Positions 1 through 13,685 of a DNA stretch of 64,000 nt are shown here, one piece after another; within the stretch, counting starts at the first letter, position 1, and every line of letters starts with the position of its first letter. This stretch comes from Saururus chinensis (taxonomy: Eukaryota; Streptophyta; Magnoliopsida; Piperales; Saururaceae): contig CP141141.1 of NCBI GenBank assembly GCA_035235625.1, forward strand, positions 39,827,719 through 39,891,718, given 5' to 3'. The notes under the pieces are model-generated. The model was not told the origin of the DNA and did no database searches. It worked only from the letters and a program-made list of their open reading frames with translations. The position numbers and the translations under genes were made by a program.

Positions 1-1410
1 ACAACTTAGCTGTGGCAGGAGCAGATGGAATAGATCGCATGGTCCTCTGGGATGGCGGCCACCATTTATTGTGGTAGGGAGACAGAGACCAGCAAGCTTC
101 TCTCAAGTTTTAAGGGGTGGTGAAGTAGAAGGGACGGATAATGAGGTGGAGTCCGGATGCCGGTGGTGGGTCTGAGCCAGGGACAAGGAGTGGCCATGGT
201 TGCAGTCTGACCAGCCCATCAATGCCAAGTACGTCGAGGAAGTGTGCAGGGTGGGGCTGAGAGATGAGGCAAAGGGGTTGGTGGGGGAGAGATGACATGA
301 AAAGGTGTGCTAAGGAGGTAATGGAACGAGAGAGGTTGAAGCAGACGAAGAGGAATGCTGAGAAGTGGGGGAAGTTGGCCAGAGGCCGCTGGGCCAAGGT
401 GGGAGCTCAGAATAGAACTTGGAGGAACTTGTAGCTACTCTTTTCAAGAGATATTGTAAACTAGAATTGAAAGTAAGTATGCTATTTGGGTGGGCATTAG
501 AAAAGAATAAAATGTTTCCAGCTAATCAAGTGAAAATCAGATTGCAAGAACCCTTCTCAAGATAATGCTTCCACTTACCAAGAAAGATAAACAAATCAAT
601 TAAATGCGGGAGGTCCATGCATGTCAGGGTACATAGATTGAAGCTTGGGTTCCATAGAAGTAGGACAAAGAATTCCAGATAGGAAAAAGAGTAAATAGGT
701 CTTCACTGTGAGGCTCCAAATTACCTTAGCGGTAGGAGTTTTGATCTTGTAGAGAAAAGAAATAGGAATTTTGATCAGAATCGAAAATGACAAAGGTTGC
801 TAGCAACTGTCAAGGAAATTGTTCCCACCTGCATTAAAGGGAGATCTCAGGAAATCAATAGTGAAGTAAAGGAGCTTGTCTCCTCCTGTTGCTGCAGAGT
901 TGAGTATTTTGTTTTCATTGGGGAAGACAAAGGACAAGGGGATGATAAAATGTGTGATCTGACAAAGGAGCACAGGGCTTCTAGGAATTTGAGAAAAAAT
1001 GTAACTGAAATAGTTGGGGCAATGCCGCAATGGGGGTTATCTGCAGCTTTTCATACATCATGGTTGTTATGTGCATTTTCAAAATAGGTCATGGAGTAAG
1101 TGCAATTTACCCTAATAAATACAATGTCTCCTACCCGATCAAAAAGATAAATATATACAATGTCTCCTACTGAAATTATTATGTGTACAGCACAGTAACA
1201 TGTACATCAACAACTATTATACATAACAGTAGCAATATGGAAAGTACACAACCAACTAATCATCTCTATAATAAATTACCAAATCAAAAGTTAATTAAGG
1301 ATTCAACTAAAATTAATTAATTGCAGTCAATTGGTTGTTAACTATTCAATTGGCCAATTCAGTCTGGATTAACAAGCATTGAATTGAAATCCAAAATGAC
1401 CAATCACACT
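1..1410. other. Presumed RPT3 last intron, no exon found
   Basis: No exon or RNA gene can be supported here. The RPT3 gene at 2358-4933 still lacks its last exon, which should encode roughly 44 residues ending in a conserved short acidic/aromatic tail. I looked for it on the minus strand throughout 1-2357 and did not find it, so this stretch is most simply part of an intron longer than 2.3 kb. Short open frames of 60-96 codons occur on both strands, but they have no recognisable motif and no splice context. Confidence 0.5.
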
Positions 1411-2070
1411 GTTAAGGTCATTTCCCGTTTAGCAATGGCCTATGCATCCTAAGTAGAGTTGAAATATGCTAATCCATGAAATATTTAAAAGGATGATGAT
1501 CAGTCTGAATAACAAAGTGCCGACTCAGTTGATAAGGGTACCATTTGGTCACTGCATGCACAATAGCTAGCATCTTGCGCTCATAAGCCGAAAGGAGGAT
1601 ATGACCCAACAAAACCTTATTGAAGAAGGGAACTTTTACTTGGACTAATGACGCACAACACGCTTTTGATAGGCTCAAGGATGTTAAGGCTCTTTCCTGT
1701 TTAGTAGTGGCCTATGCATCCTAATTGGAGTTGGATTTGCTTGATTAGGATTCTATTTATATTAGAACTTGTGTTTCCTAGTTTAGTTAGAATCTACTTA
1801 TGGTAGGTTATTTCCAGCCATTGTTTAAGTTATTCCTAGTTAAATTAGGATTTACTTATTGTAGTAAAATAAGGTTTTCTTACACGCTATAAATAGGGCT
1901 TCAGCTCAAACAGTACATGAACAGTAGGTTACAAGAGCAGTGCTATACTTTCTCTTTCTCACTCCTCCTCCTCTTTCTCTCTATCACTTCCCACTTATCA
2001 TCCATTGTTCCTTTACATATTTCATTGTAATTCCTTAGTCTTTCTGTGAAGTTACAAGACAAACATCCAC
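1411..2070. mobile_element. Scrambled Ty3/gypsy LTR and pol fragments
   Basis: Four pieces lie side by side. At 1411-1468 is the first ~58 bases of an LTR (starts TGTTAAGG). At about 1469-1625, on the minus strand, is part of a gypsy RNase H domain with recognisable LSAYERKMLAIVHAVTKW and HFVIQTDHHPFKYF motifs. At about 1629-1681, on the plus strand, is the short RT/RNase H linker reading FTWTNDAQHAFDRLKD. From 1682 to about 2070 is a longer copy of the same LTR, again starting TGTTAAGG, with a CTATAAATAGGG TATA-like box near 1890. In an intact element the linker and the RNase H read on the same strand, so one piece has been inverted. The element is dead. The right boundary is approximate and I see no target-site duplication. 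Confidence 0.7.
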
Positions 2071-2357
2071 AGCTTGGTGAAATTTGCCTATTTTAGCCCA
2101 AATGGGTGACCCTTATAGCAATGACAGGTTAAAACCAATGACAGATAACTGGACACGATGACTTAGCAATTAGAAAAACTCAAATACGAAAAAATACAAA
2201 CAATAAAATCAAACATCCCTATCAAAGAAAAGTTACGGGTGATCCATTACTACTTTATATAGCATATACATTTGAAATTTCAGCGAGCTAACTGCTAATC
2301 AATGCCACCAAACACGGTTTGGGGATCATGGGTATGCAAAGTAGAAAATTTACTCAC

Positions 2358-4933
<2,576 letters not shown>

Positions 4934-4989
4934 TCTCGTGGTCGTCACCGTCGCCGTCGGCTCTGCGCGACTACTGGCGCTCCCGGGAG

Positions 4990-5075
4990 GCGGAAGGGAA
5001 ATTGCATGGGCCTCGGGCCCAAGGAGTATATATATGTAAGAAGGGCGGGCCAACGTGGGCCGGGCCGACTCATAA
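4990..5075 (-). promoter_or_regulatory. RPT3 core promoter with TATA and site II motifs
   Basis: A TATATATA run at about 5028-5036 lies some 95 bases upstream of the RPT3 ATG on the minus strand. Several TGGGCC/GGCCCA motifs flank it at about 5005-5020 and 5055-5065. These resemble plant site II elements, which are common in promoters of housekeeping genes such as those for ribosomal and proteasomal proteins. Assigning them a function here is inference. Confidence 0.5.
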
Positions 5076-5309
5076 CTGGGTCTGAGTTTCCAGTTCTATT
5101 AGATAAACTAGTAAGTGTGGTGATCTGGGGGTCCACCGAACCTCTTCCAATATCAAACGTTACATGGGTCGATAACAACATTGGGATTAATGGGCTGCAC
5201 TAGTTTAACTCGGGTGGGACTGCATGGAGGCATGACGGCCCAACCACGTGATGACTAACTTTTTTAATTTTTTCGATTGGGATTTGGGAAGGGGATGGCT
5301 TCTAAGCCA

Positions 5310-6545
5310 AAGGTCAGGGAAATTCAACCCAACCCGTTTACCCAATTGTCTAACCCTACACTTGACTATAGATGGGGTTACGGTGCAGGATTAGGCTCTT
5401 GACCCATTTTAGATTTAGGGTTGGGTCGAACCCGACATGCATAACCTCGCTAACCCGACCACAAATAATAAGAAAACCCTACTATTATGGTATTTGTTTA
5501 TTTGACTCATTTATATTATTATTACAGTGTTTGTTTATGCATACTATGTTGACCAATTTGTGTTTAAACACAAATTTAAGTATGAATATGATGTTTGGAG
5601 TATAGGTGTAATCATATATATTTTGCTTTGTAGTAAACATCCATTAGGGATAACAAATTATGGTATCTTAAAGGTATAGTTAATTTCTATGTAGTTTTTT
5701 TTTTAATTCTTTTAGTCATGGTGATTAGAATGAAAATATGTCATATTTTGTTGTATTCATTACTCATCTTCTCTCTTTCAGTAGGACACATCATATACTA
5801 GCATCAACTCTATGTAAAATTAAAAGCCAGACAGTTATAATAGGGAGTAAGTTAGGAACATACAACCAGAGAGGTAGATGATAAACTTATTTGATAGATA
5901 GTTTTCGGAAGAAGAAAATTATAAATAAGTGTCACTCGTTGTTGAGGAGGGTAGGGCTACGATCAACTATACAAAGTAGTTACAAGAATTTTGGAATTAA
6001 AATATGTTAAATCGCATGATCCTCTCTTACCATTAAAGAAATAATGTTTAATATATTTTACGTTTGTAAGTGAGTTATCAAAAGCCAAGTAGGCTGATCT
6101 TGAGTAAACAAAAGTTAAATATCTATTTTGTTATCCCTTTTTTAGAATAAAAAAAATACAACACTACACTTCTAAGATTTTTATTGATTACTACTACAAA
6201 AATGTGTCAACTACAAATCAGCCGAAGAACCAAACAATACAAATTAATGCTTTTTTTTGAAAGGGAACAATAGAAATTAATGTTGTAATGTATTTAAATT
6301 TCTTTTGTGTTTGGCCTTTGTAAAGAAAAGTTACATAATGCGAATCTAACCGAAAAAATTGAAGGAAAAAAAAATGTTACTAGCATTCCCGACCCGACTT
6401 GACCAAATAAGGTTAGGGTTACCCAAATAAGGTTAGGGTTTGAATTTTTGGCCTAATTTAAAAGTAAGGTTGATTATGACCTGGCCTAATTTTAGTGCAG
6501 GTCAACACTAACCCAACCCGATTTAACCCAATTCCCAGCCCTATC
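5310..6545. mobile_element. Degenerate hAT-like element remnant
   Basis: Both ends are rich in ACCC/GGGTT-type motifs (CCAACCCG, GGGTTGGGTCG, TAACCCAACCCG). The right end closes with CCCAGCCCTA at about 6533-6542, the same terminus as the better-preserved hAT-like element at 55112-56159. The left terminus and a target-site duplication are not recognisable. The AT-rich middle has no coding capacity. The boundaries are approximate. Confidence 0.4.
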
Positions 6546-7494
6546 CAAGTCATTTCAAACGCATGCCTCGTTGTACGTATATCATTGTGATTTTTTTTTA
6601 TTAGTTTTGGAACATGATATTCAATTTGCCAATTTCACCTACTGCTTCACATTATTTTAAGAGCAAGCCCAGCCCAGCCGGCCAAACCAGGTTGGCCCAT
6701 TTAGTTATGAGCACCGAGTCGGACCGAAAAAACTCGGTTTCAGCCACCAATCCGGTGTCCGGTTCATATTTAAAAACAATGTTGCTTCGTAGCTCTTTAA
6801 TTTAATTTAGTAGATAAAATAGAGCCTCTGCTGGTGCATGCCATGACGAAGGTGTGGGGCCTATGTATTGGCCCATGGGGTCTTCTCATCATGTTGCTTT
6901 ACTCAAATATACTATACTCGTAGTCAATAGATCACCGAAAAACCCTTATGAATACATAATCAATGATATATCTCATCTCTCCACCTTTCTCCGCCCTCCC
7001 TTCCATGCCAAATCCCAATTTTTCTCCTTCTTAGGTTTTATCTAAATTTTTGTCCTATTTATTTGTAAAATGTGCTCTTTGGTTTATGTATGTAGTTGTT
7101 TTTACCAAAAGCAAAAAAAATAAAACAAATAAGGGTGAAACCAGGATTTTGTCCCAAGTGGCTAGGAAATTAATTAAAAAATTTTCACCCAGTTTCGCTA
7201 TGAAGTTTCTAATATTAATGGTTGTTCTACCTGCTAATAATATTTGTGATAGGGATGCCACTCGGGAGTGATGCTGCAGAAAGAAGGTTTGGGAAAATGA
7301 TATTTTTACTTTATTTATTTTATTCTAAAAATTTACTCTAACTTTTAATTAAATTGAAAAAAATAAAATTTCTTATTAGGTGGGGTTTACCTTTCTCTAA
7401 GAATATAAGCTTCTTATAGAAGAGGACGTTTAAGCGTATTTTTGTCCATAAAGTGACCTCATGTGACGAACTAGGGAAAAGACATGATCTGTAT
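6546..7494. other. Intergenic, no feature supported
   Basis: AT-rich sequence with short open frames only. There are no recognisable protein motifs, splice-bounded exons or clear terminal repeats. Confidence 0.5.
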
Positions 7495-7605
7495 ATAATT
7501 TGAATCACATTCATCCCCTCTACGAAAATAGTGCCCCCCATGTTATTATTCAACCCGTAGGAGCCATGATCTTTGTTTGGGGAACCACTTTGTCACGAAG
7601 GCACA
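7495..7605 (-). pseudogene. Fragment of the NAC gene last exon
   Basis: About 90-100 bases here align by eye with the last exon of the NAC gene at about 17265-17365, in the same orientation. On the minus strand the fragment reads NNNMGGTIFVEGMNV, where the gene reads [15 protein letters not shown]. It lacks the expanded hexanucleotide repeat found in the gene, and the frame closes on both sides. It is either the last trace of a former tandem NAC duplicate or a captured gene fragment. It has no NAC DNA-binding domain and is not a gene. Confidence 0.7.
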
Positions 7606-7849
7606 TGGAAAATGCCTATTATACGGTACTTACAAGGCTAAATAGTTAAGTAAATAAGTTTTTTTGCCAAGGTCGTGATTTCATGTCAATCGGTTAAGCG
7701 TCTAGCTTGCGGAGCCAAGTAACGAACTTGTCCCAAAGCAGACGTGCAAACGTGCTAAGACAATTCCTAAGGGAGTTAGCCGGAGGATATTTCTACATAT
7801 CCAACTTAGGCAACTCAAACATCTGAACATTTCATCTCAGCCAAGTGCA

Positions 7850-8335
7850 TGTATAATACCCCAATTTTTTTATTAAGTTTAACTAAGGGGGTTAAAAGTA
7901 ATTAGTAATTTTTTTTATAAATTATAGAGAGTTTCAAAGGTTGAAACATCCGTATATAAGTAGAGCTTGAAGAAACGAGCGTAACGAATCAAAAAATGTG
8001 TAAAACGGAAGTCAGGACCGGAAGTCACAACCTTGAGAATGGTGGAATATATGCGGGACCCACTTGAAAAGAGCGGGATATACTGCTTTAAGTGGGCTAG
8101 TATTGAAGGGCTCATTGATACGAGTCCAACGGTACCAACAATGTGCGAATCCGAATCCGGGGTAGAAAGATACGTGCATTTGAAGATAATTGTTTAAAAA
8201 AAATAGAAAAATAAAGAAAGGCGCGTACAATTGACATGTGCACAGCACGCGCGACCGCGGCGAGCATAACATGCAGCCATCGCACGCGTTATGCACAGGC
8301 ATCACATGGCGCGTAATGGCAGGCACTGCCTTAGT
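7850..8335 (-). mobile_element. Truncated LTR, minus strand, same family as next two
   Basis: Read on the minus strand, this matches the 3' half of the LTRs at 8343-9987 and 12013-13685. It has a GC-rich GCGCG-dense block (8221-8325), then a conserved segment with CTTGGTACC-like spacing (here about 8100-8150, GTTGGTACC on the minus strand), then an AT-rich tail ending in ATTATACA at 7850. It breaks off inside the GC-rich block, where the next LTR begins head to head. No partner LTR or coding region is attached. Confidence 0.65.
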
Positions 8336-8342
8336 TTGACAT

Positions 8343-9987
8343 TGTAACGTCCCTCGTATTTTCGAATAAAAGAAAACAATTTTTGAAAACGTAACAAAAT
8401 TTAATTACAATTGCCAAGGATCACCGTGTACTAAAACAGTAATTACAACATACTTTGTATTATACAAAGATTGTCAAAATTAGGCATCACGTGCCTTTGT
8501 ACATTGGTCAATACAATAATTTACATAAGTACAAAAATAGTAGTACAAAACTTGTAATTTAAGGAAACCCTTCGTCGACTCCTTCAGAATCGAGTGAAAC
8601 ACCTGCAGAGTCTGAGGGTAGGTGAGTAAATTTATACTGAGTAGGTCGAATTAAGTTCTAAGAATATGCTTCGTGCACATGCCATTTTTCTTTTTGGAAA
8701 TCATTCAGAAAACCTGAAAACACGATCACAGTATGTCGCGATACTAGACGACTTACACCCACGCCCATGGGGCGACGCGAGACTGAAAGGAAGGGATTTA
8801 CCCATGATATCCCAATCCTGTGTGCGCCAGATGCCAAATTTGGCGGTATCCAAAATCATAATAATTCTTAGCTCCGAAGAACCGAGAACTATCCAGACGG
8901 CACGATTGCCCAAAACTCGGAGAAATTTTCGAAAGGAGGAGATGATTTTGAAGTCAGAGCTTTTGTTTTCATAAGGTAACAGAAAACTTAAAGTAAAACT
9001 TTAGCGAGTCAAAATCTCGGCATACGATTAGAATTTGAAACTACCTACCTATAACACGTGTGAAATCTCCTCGTAGAGTAAAGAGAGTCCCGCCTTAATA
9101 TACCAGCCTTCGAGCGAGAATTTCGGCAGAATAACCACTCCAATGCGTAGAATGCCCTTGATTTAGTAGGGTAGGGCTTTGGAACAGGTTAAAAAGGTTT
9201 AGGAATGACCCAGAAACAGTAAAAAGATGAAAAGGGAAGATTAGGGAAGGGGCACATTTTTTGAGGTCTTGGAGGGGTTGTCTCAAGAAAGTAATGCTTC
9301 CGGTGCGTAGAGCACCTTTGAATTTGTAGGAAACGGGTCTTGAAACGTGAAAATCGGACTTAAAACGGGTCGGGAATGGTGAAAACAGTGAAAGAGACTG
9401 AAAATCGGATGTGGGTGAAGAAGTGGCCGGAAAGGGTATTTATAGGGGAGGCGGAAGCATATTCCGGTGGGCGCCCACCCAGAACAGGTGGGCGCCCACC
9501 GGCGCCGCCAAAAAATCCGGTCGGCGCCCACTGGCACCGGCGAAACAGCGTTTGCGCGTGACGAACACGCGTTCGTCACCGCGAACGCGCGGTTCATCGC
9601 GCGTTTGATGCGCGCGACACGCGCACCGCGCGGCACACGCCGCACGTTGCGCCAAAAAAAATATTATTTTATAATTTTTTTAATTCCAAAATTTCCAAAA
9701 ATCGTAACTTCCTATTCCGAACTCCGATTTGCGCATTCTTGGTACCGTTGAGTTCATATTCACGAGCCTTATGATACTAGACTATTTAAGAACCGTTCCA
9801 CCTAAATTTCGAATGTGGGTCCCGCCGGTCGAACACGTTTCCCGAGGTCATGACTTTTGTTCCCGACCTCCTATCTTTGCGTTTTAAGACTTGTTACGCT
9901 CGTCTCCACGAGCTCTAACCAATACTTAGGAAAATTATAAATAACAAAACATGTAAGAAGATCGTGTTAGAAATTAGGGTCATTACA
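8343..9987 (+). mobile_element. Full-length LTR, ~1.65 kb, probable Ty3/gypsy type
   Basis: It begins TGTAACGTCCCTCG and ends GGGTCATTACA, a canonical TG...CA terminus pair. A TATA-like TATTTATAG lies near 9437. Right after it comes a GC-rich palindromic block (about 9461-9650), then an AT-rich 3' part with TTCTTGGTACCG near 9736. The position of the TATA box and the conserved blocks shared with 12013-13685 show the plus orientation. No gag-pol sequence, primer-binding site or second LTR is attached, so it is a solo LTR or one end of a dismantled element. The five bases flanking each end (GACAT and GATGC) do not match. Open frames inside the GC-rich block are by-products of composition. Confidence 0.7.
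9461..9650 (+). repeat. GC-rich palindromic block inside the LTR
   Basis: The perfect 14-base palindrome GGTGGGCGCCCACC occurs at 9466-9479 and again at 9487-9500, with a diverged third copy near 9520. It is followed by a run dense in CGCG (about 9540-9650). The block starts about 25 bases downstream of the LTR TATA-like box, so it would lie at the 5' end of an LTR transcript and could form hairpins. The base composition contrasts sharply with the AT-rich surroundings. Confidence 0.75.
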
Positions 9988-11620
9988 GATGCAGCGTGGT
10001 GCCGCGGGTTAAAAACCTCGGCGCCACGGTTTTGGCTCAGCTCGGCCTATTTGTACCCCCTTTTCATTCAGTTTTTTCAGACAAAACTTTATTTCCTCCG
10101 TTTTTTAGCATTCTGAGTCTGATTAAGGTCATTCAAGAGACATTTTTAAGTAAGTCGAGTGTGCTCTACGTAATGGAGGGGTCCTTTCTTTAAGTTGGAG
10201 ACCGTATAAGGATGAAACACACCAAGAGAATGAGAGGTTCTGCCCATTGTGCTCGAGCACTGACAAACTTCTTTTTCTCCATTTTTGAGCATCCTAACTC
10301 TGATTTAGTCAATTCAAGAGGCGTTCTTTACTAAATCGAGTGTGATCTACGTAATGGAGGGGTCATTTCTTCAAGTTGAAGACTATATGAGGAGGAAACA
10401 CCCTAATATAAGGAGAGGCCCTACCCGTCATCCTCGTGCACCAAAGAAAAAATAGGCCGCGAATAAGATGAGGTTCTATCCGCAGATGCCGGGTCACAAC
10501 AAGAGAAGCAATTGGAGTTGGGGAGGCTCTGTCCTCCACCACCCAGTAAGAGAGGCATCCCCGAGCTAAAGGGAAACTTCATCCATAGTTCACAAGCACG
10601 GAAGGAGAAAGATGTCTCTGAAAAGAGGGTGTCCTATCTGTCAGCTTTTAAGCTAAGGAATGCTACATCCACTTACTTCAAAGGAGATTCTTCCTGTCAT
10701 ATCCGCATCTAAAAGGAGGATGCTCTGAAGAAACAAATAGCTCTAAACACTGCAGTTTTGGATGTCTTCTCTAGGTAAGTATACCTAATCTTCTGTATGA
10801 GAATACATATATATCTTAAGTAGTTAACTTAGGATGTTAAATTATTTGTATGCTTACACATCTTAAATAGTGATAATAATGTACTAATTAAGATGTATGA
10901 ATCATTATGATTTAATATGTTCCAATTTGAATTACTTTGTTATGCTTTCTCTGATATGACCTGAAGTGTCATGCTATGCTTTGATCCTTTGTGTTCTAAT
11001 CTGTTATGCTTTGATGTGACTTATTATGTTCCGTCTCACTCTAGGGTAGAGCGAGACATGTGGTGTGTGTTGTTCGGTCTCAGCTCAGTGATAGAGCGAA
11101 ACATGTGTATGTGCTAGATCCGCTTAGGGGCAGATTGAGGCATGTGGTGGTCGTGTGGTACTCAACTCTATAATATAATGAGATATGTATTGCTGGTGTT
11201 TTATCAGTTTCTGTATAACTCCAATTGAATATTAGTATATATGTATTTTAACGTATATGATTTTATGATACCTGATATATATAGTAGCCGTTAGGTAGAA
11301 CTACGTTCGGATCCAATAGTATTGTGAATGTTATCCATTATGTACGTAGGCAACTAATGGCAAGGCAACGTTGGCCCGATCCAAATTAATTATAATAATA
11401 AGTTTTATTCTGATTTACATGCGATGAACTATGAAGCTTCGTTGTGTGTATATGATCGTTACAACCTGAGTCTACGTATAAGGAAGTCTTGAAGCTCCGT
11501 AGTGCATAGATGAACGTTATACCTCTCACACACATATGATGATTCATAACTTAAGGAAAGAAAAAAATTATTAAGAGATTTTCTGGGCCCCGGCTCGGGT
11601 CAGGGCATTATAGCATGCAA
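9988..11620 (+). repeat. Repeat-derived region with a 181-bp tandem pair
   Basis: At about 10069-10250 and 10250-10430 two diverged tandem copies with an offset of 181 bases can be aligned. For example, ACGTAATGGAGGGGTC starts at 10168 and again at 10349. The region resembles the untranslated part of an old retroelement, but no coding motif survives. Its right half (10790-11385) has an inverted relative at 14930-15640, described separately. Confidence 0.6.
10790..11385 (+). repeat. Dispersed repeat, copy A
   Basis: A stretch of short T-rich degenerate units (TTATGCTTTGAT, TGATATGACC and similar) leads into three imperfect repeats of a unit like GAGCGAGACATGTGG at about 11040-11150. The shared segment GAACTACGTTCGGAT...TACGTAGGCAACTA follows, at about 11297-11355. 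The same order appears in reverse complement at 14930-15640. Family membership is unknown; it is probably an LTR or leader of an old retrotransposon. Confidence 0.6.
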
Positions 11621-12012
11621 GGGTCATACTTTCCAACATGACTGTAAGGCCAGACGACTGCCCCATAGGTCAGAGAGCCCCATCTCCCAACGGACAAGGC
11701 TCCTGTCATGATAACCAGCATTACAACAAGCCTTCGTTGTCATCCGAGACAGCTAATTACAAGGCTAGGCATCATACCAACAACTTAACATTTCAACTCA
11801 CCATGCCCCCTCTATATAGTATAAGAGATTTTCCTCATTCTGCTGGAGTAACAGCCAAAGTGGTTGTACGGGCATGGTTCCTCCATAATTTTTCAAATAG
11901 CCCTAAAAACACTCCACAAGGGTCTCCAACAATATCTAGGGGAGAGAGGACATCTTAAGAATCTAAATATGTGCTAACCGACCATATGTCCCGACATAGC
12001 CAACTATGTATG
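11621..12012. other. Intergenic, no feature supported
   Basis: One open frame of 106 codons (11638-11958, plus) crosses the stretch, but it has no motif or gene context and I do not call it a gene. Confidence 0.4.
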
Positions 12013-13685
12013 TGTGGCGACCGCCATTTTATAATGATATTCCATATAATATGGCTTCATCTAACATGCGTAAATTTATATCCATGTGACCGAACGCAAC
12101 GACCATCGATGCATATAACACACAAAATATGATATATTCCATATTCAAACTAAATATCGGGGTAATTATACAGTCAAAATATTTAATAATAGTCATGGAA
12201 CATAGTAATTTTTATCTACATGCCTGGGATCACTGTGCGCAAAACAAATAGTTATACAAAATTGAGACATTACCTTGATATACTGTAAAAAAAAAGAATT
12301 ACAAAGATTATATCTAAAGCAACTACCACATAAATTGTTTGGATAACTTTTCGTCTCCTATCTCCGTTCTAGTTGTTATTCCAGCACAATCTGGGGGTGG
12401 GTGAGTATGTTTATACCCAGTAGGTAAAATTAAGATCTAATTGATGCTAAGTAGAACACTCATGCGAGTAATAGCTTTTGCTAAACATAATGTATTACAA
12501 AAATGAATTTCAAAAATAATTTCATAAAAACACCGGTTCGTCCAATGACAATAAATCTAGAGCCGTGATACCAAACGGCGTTCCTCTTTTCGCTCATGGG
12601 GCAAAGGCAAGCTCAATAAGTGAGGAGCTTTCCAATGATGCTCCATACCCATGCACGCGTCATACCAATTATTTTTCTCGGTAGGTATCCAGATAAAATA
12701 TTACAATTTCATGTTTAACTCCAAAATTATCTAGCAAATGCAAGTACCATGACACAAATCAGGGTATATAAAACATAACACGTGTATAACACTTTTCATA
12801 AAACTCAAGCACATGAGCATAATAGAATAAAAACGATGAATAAAAAGTCACGCATACGAGCAGAGCATAAGCTAGAGTTTAAGACCCCCTACCTTAGAGT
12901 TGGGGTAGAAAGTTTGTAGTTATAGAGATCTTGTATGGAAACACTGGCCCGGTCATAGTGTCTGGCACCATCGATTTAGTTAGAAACTATTTTTGAACGG
13001 GTCGATTTAGACTTAGAACAACTCCGAACAAAGGAATAGAAGTTTCTACGTAGGAAATGAAAACGGAAGCGGTTTATATAGGAGAAACTGAGTGATGTGC
13101 TCGCGACGCATGTGTGACACGCGTCGTGCACTGGAAAGTGGTCGGTGCGCCGCGCGATCAAAACCCGCCATGCGGGTTTCGCGTGGCGCGCGGATGAAAC
13201 CGTAGTGCATAGTTTCACCAAGCAGGCCCACGAGCGAAACTGTGCCCCACGGTTTCACCATGCGGGCCTGCCACGCGGCCCGGTGTCGCGCGGCTAATGC
13301 AATGCTTGCATCAGCCGCTAATTTTTTATTATTATATATATTTTTCTATTTTCAAATTTTTAAAACATCATAACTTTATATCCATACATCGGAATTTCTC
13401 GTTCTTGGTACCAATGGACTCGTATTGGCGAGCCCTTCTAAACAAGACCACTGAAGGATATGTTTTACTGTAGTTTTACCATGAGCCCCACCTATAACAT
13501 ATGCTTCCCACGGTCGTTATCTACGGTATTGACGTCCGATTTAAATGATTCAAAGACGGTTATGTTCATTTTTTTATAGTTCTACAACAACTCTTTAGGT
13601 ACAAAATCCAAAATAATACTCTATCAATATATTAAAATTCTATTATTAGTGTTTTAAAATGTATCCAAAAATTTGGGTTGTCACA
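12013..13685 (+). mobile_element. Solo LTR, ~1.67 kb, same family
   Basis: It begins TGTGGCGACC and ends GGTTGTCACA. The flanks GTATG and ATATG differ at one base, which suggests a slightly decayed 5-bp target-site duplication and therefore a solo LTR formed by LTR-LTR recombination. Conserved blocks shared with 8343-9987 include GGTGAGTATGTTTATACCCA near 12399 and TTCTTGGTACCAATGGACTC near 13403. A TATA-like TTTATATAGG near 13073 precedes a GC-rich block (13085-13310) with repeated GAAAC...GTTTC elements. There is no internal coding sequence. Confidence 0.75.

Noticed and set aside
9283-9751. Overlapping Arg/Ala-rich open frames on both strands
   Set aside because: They arise from the GC-rich palindromic block inside an LTR; no motif, no start or splice context.
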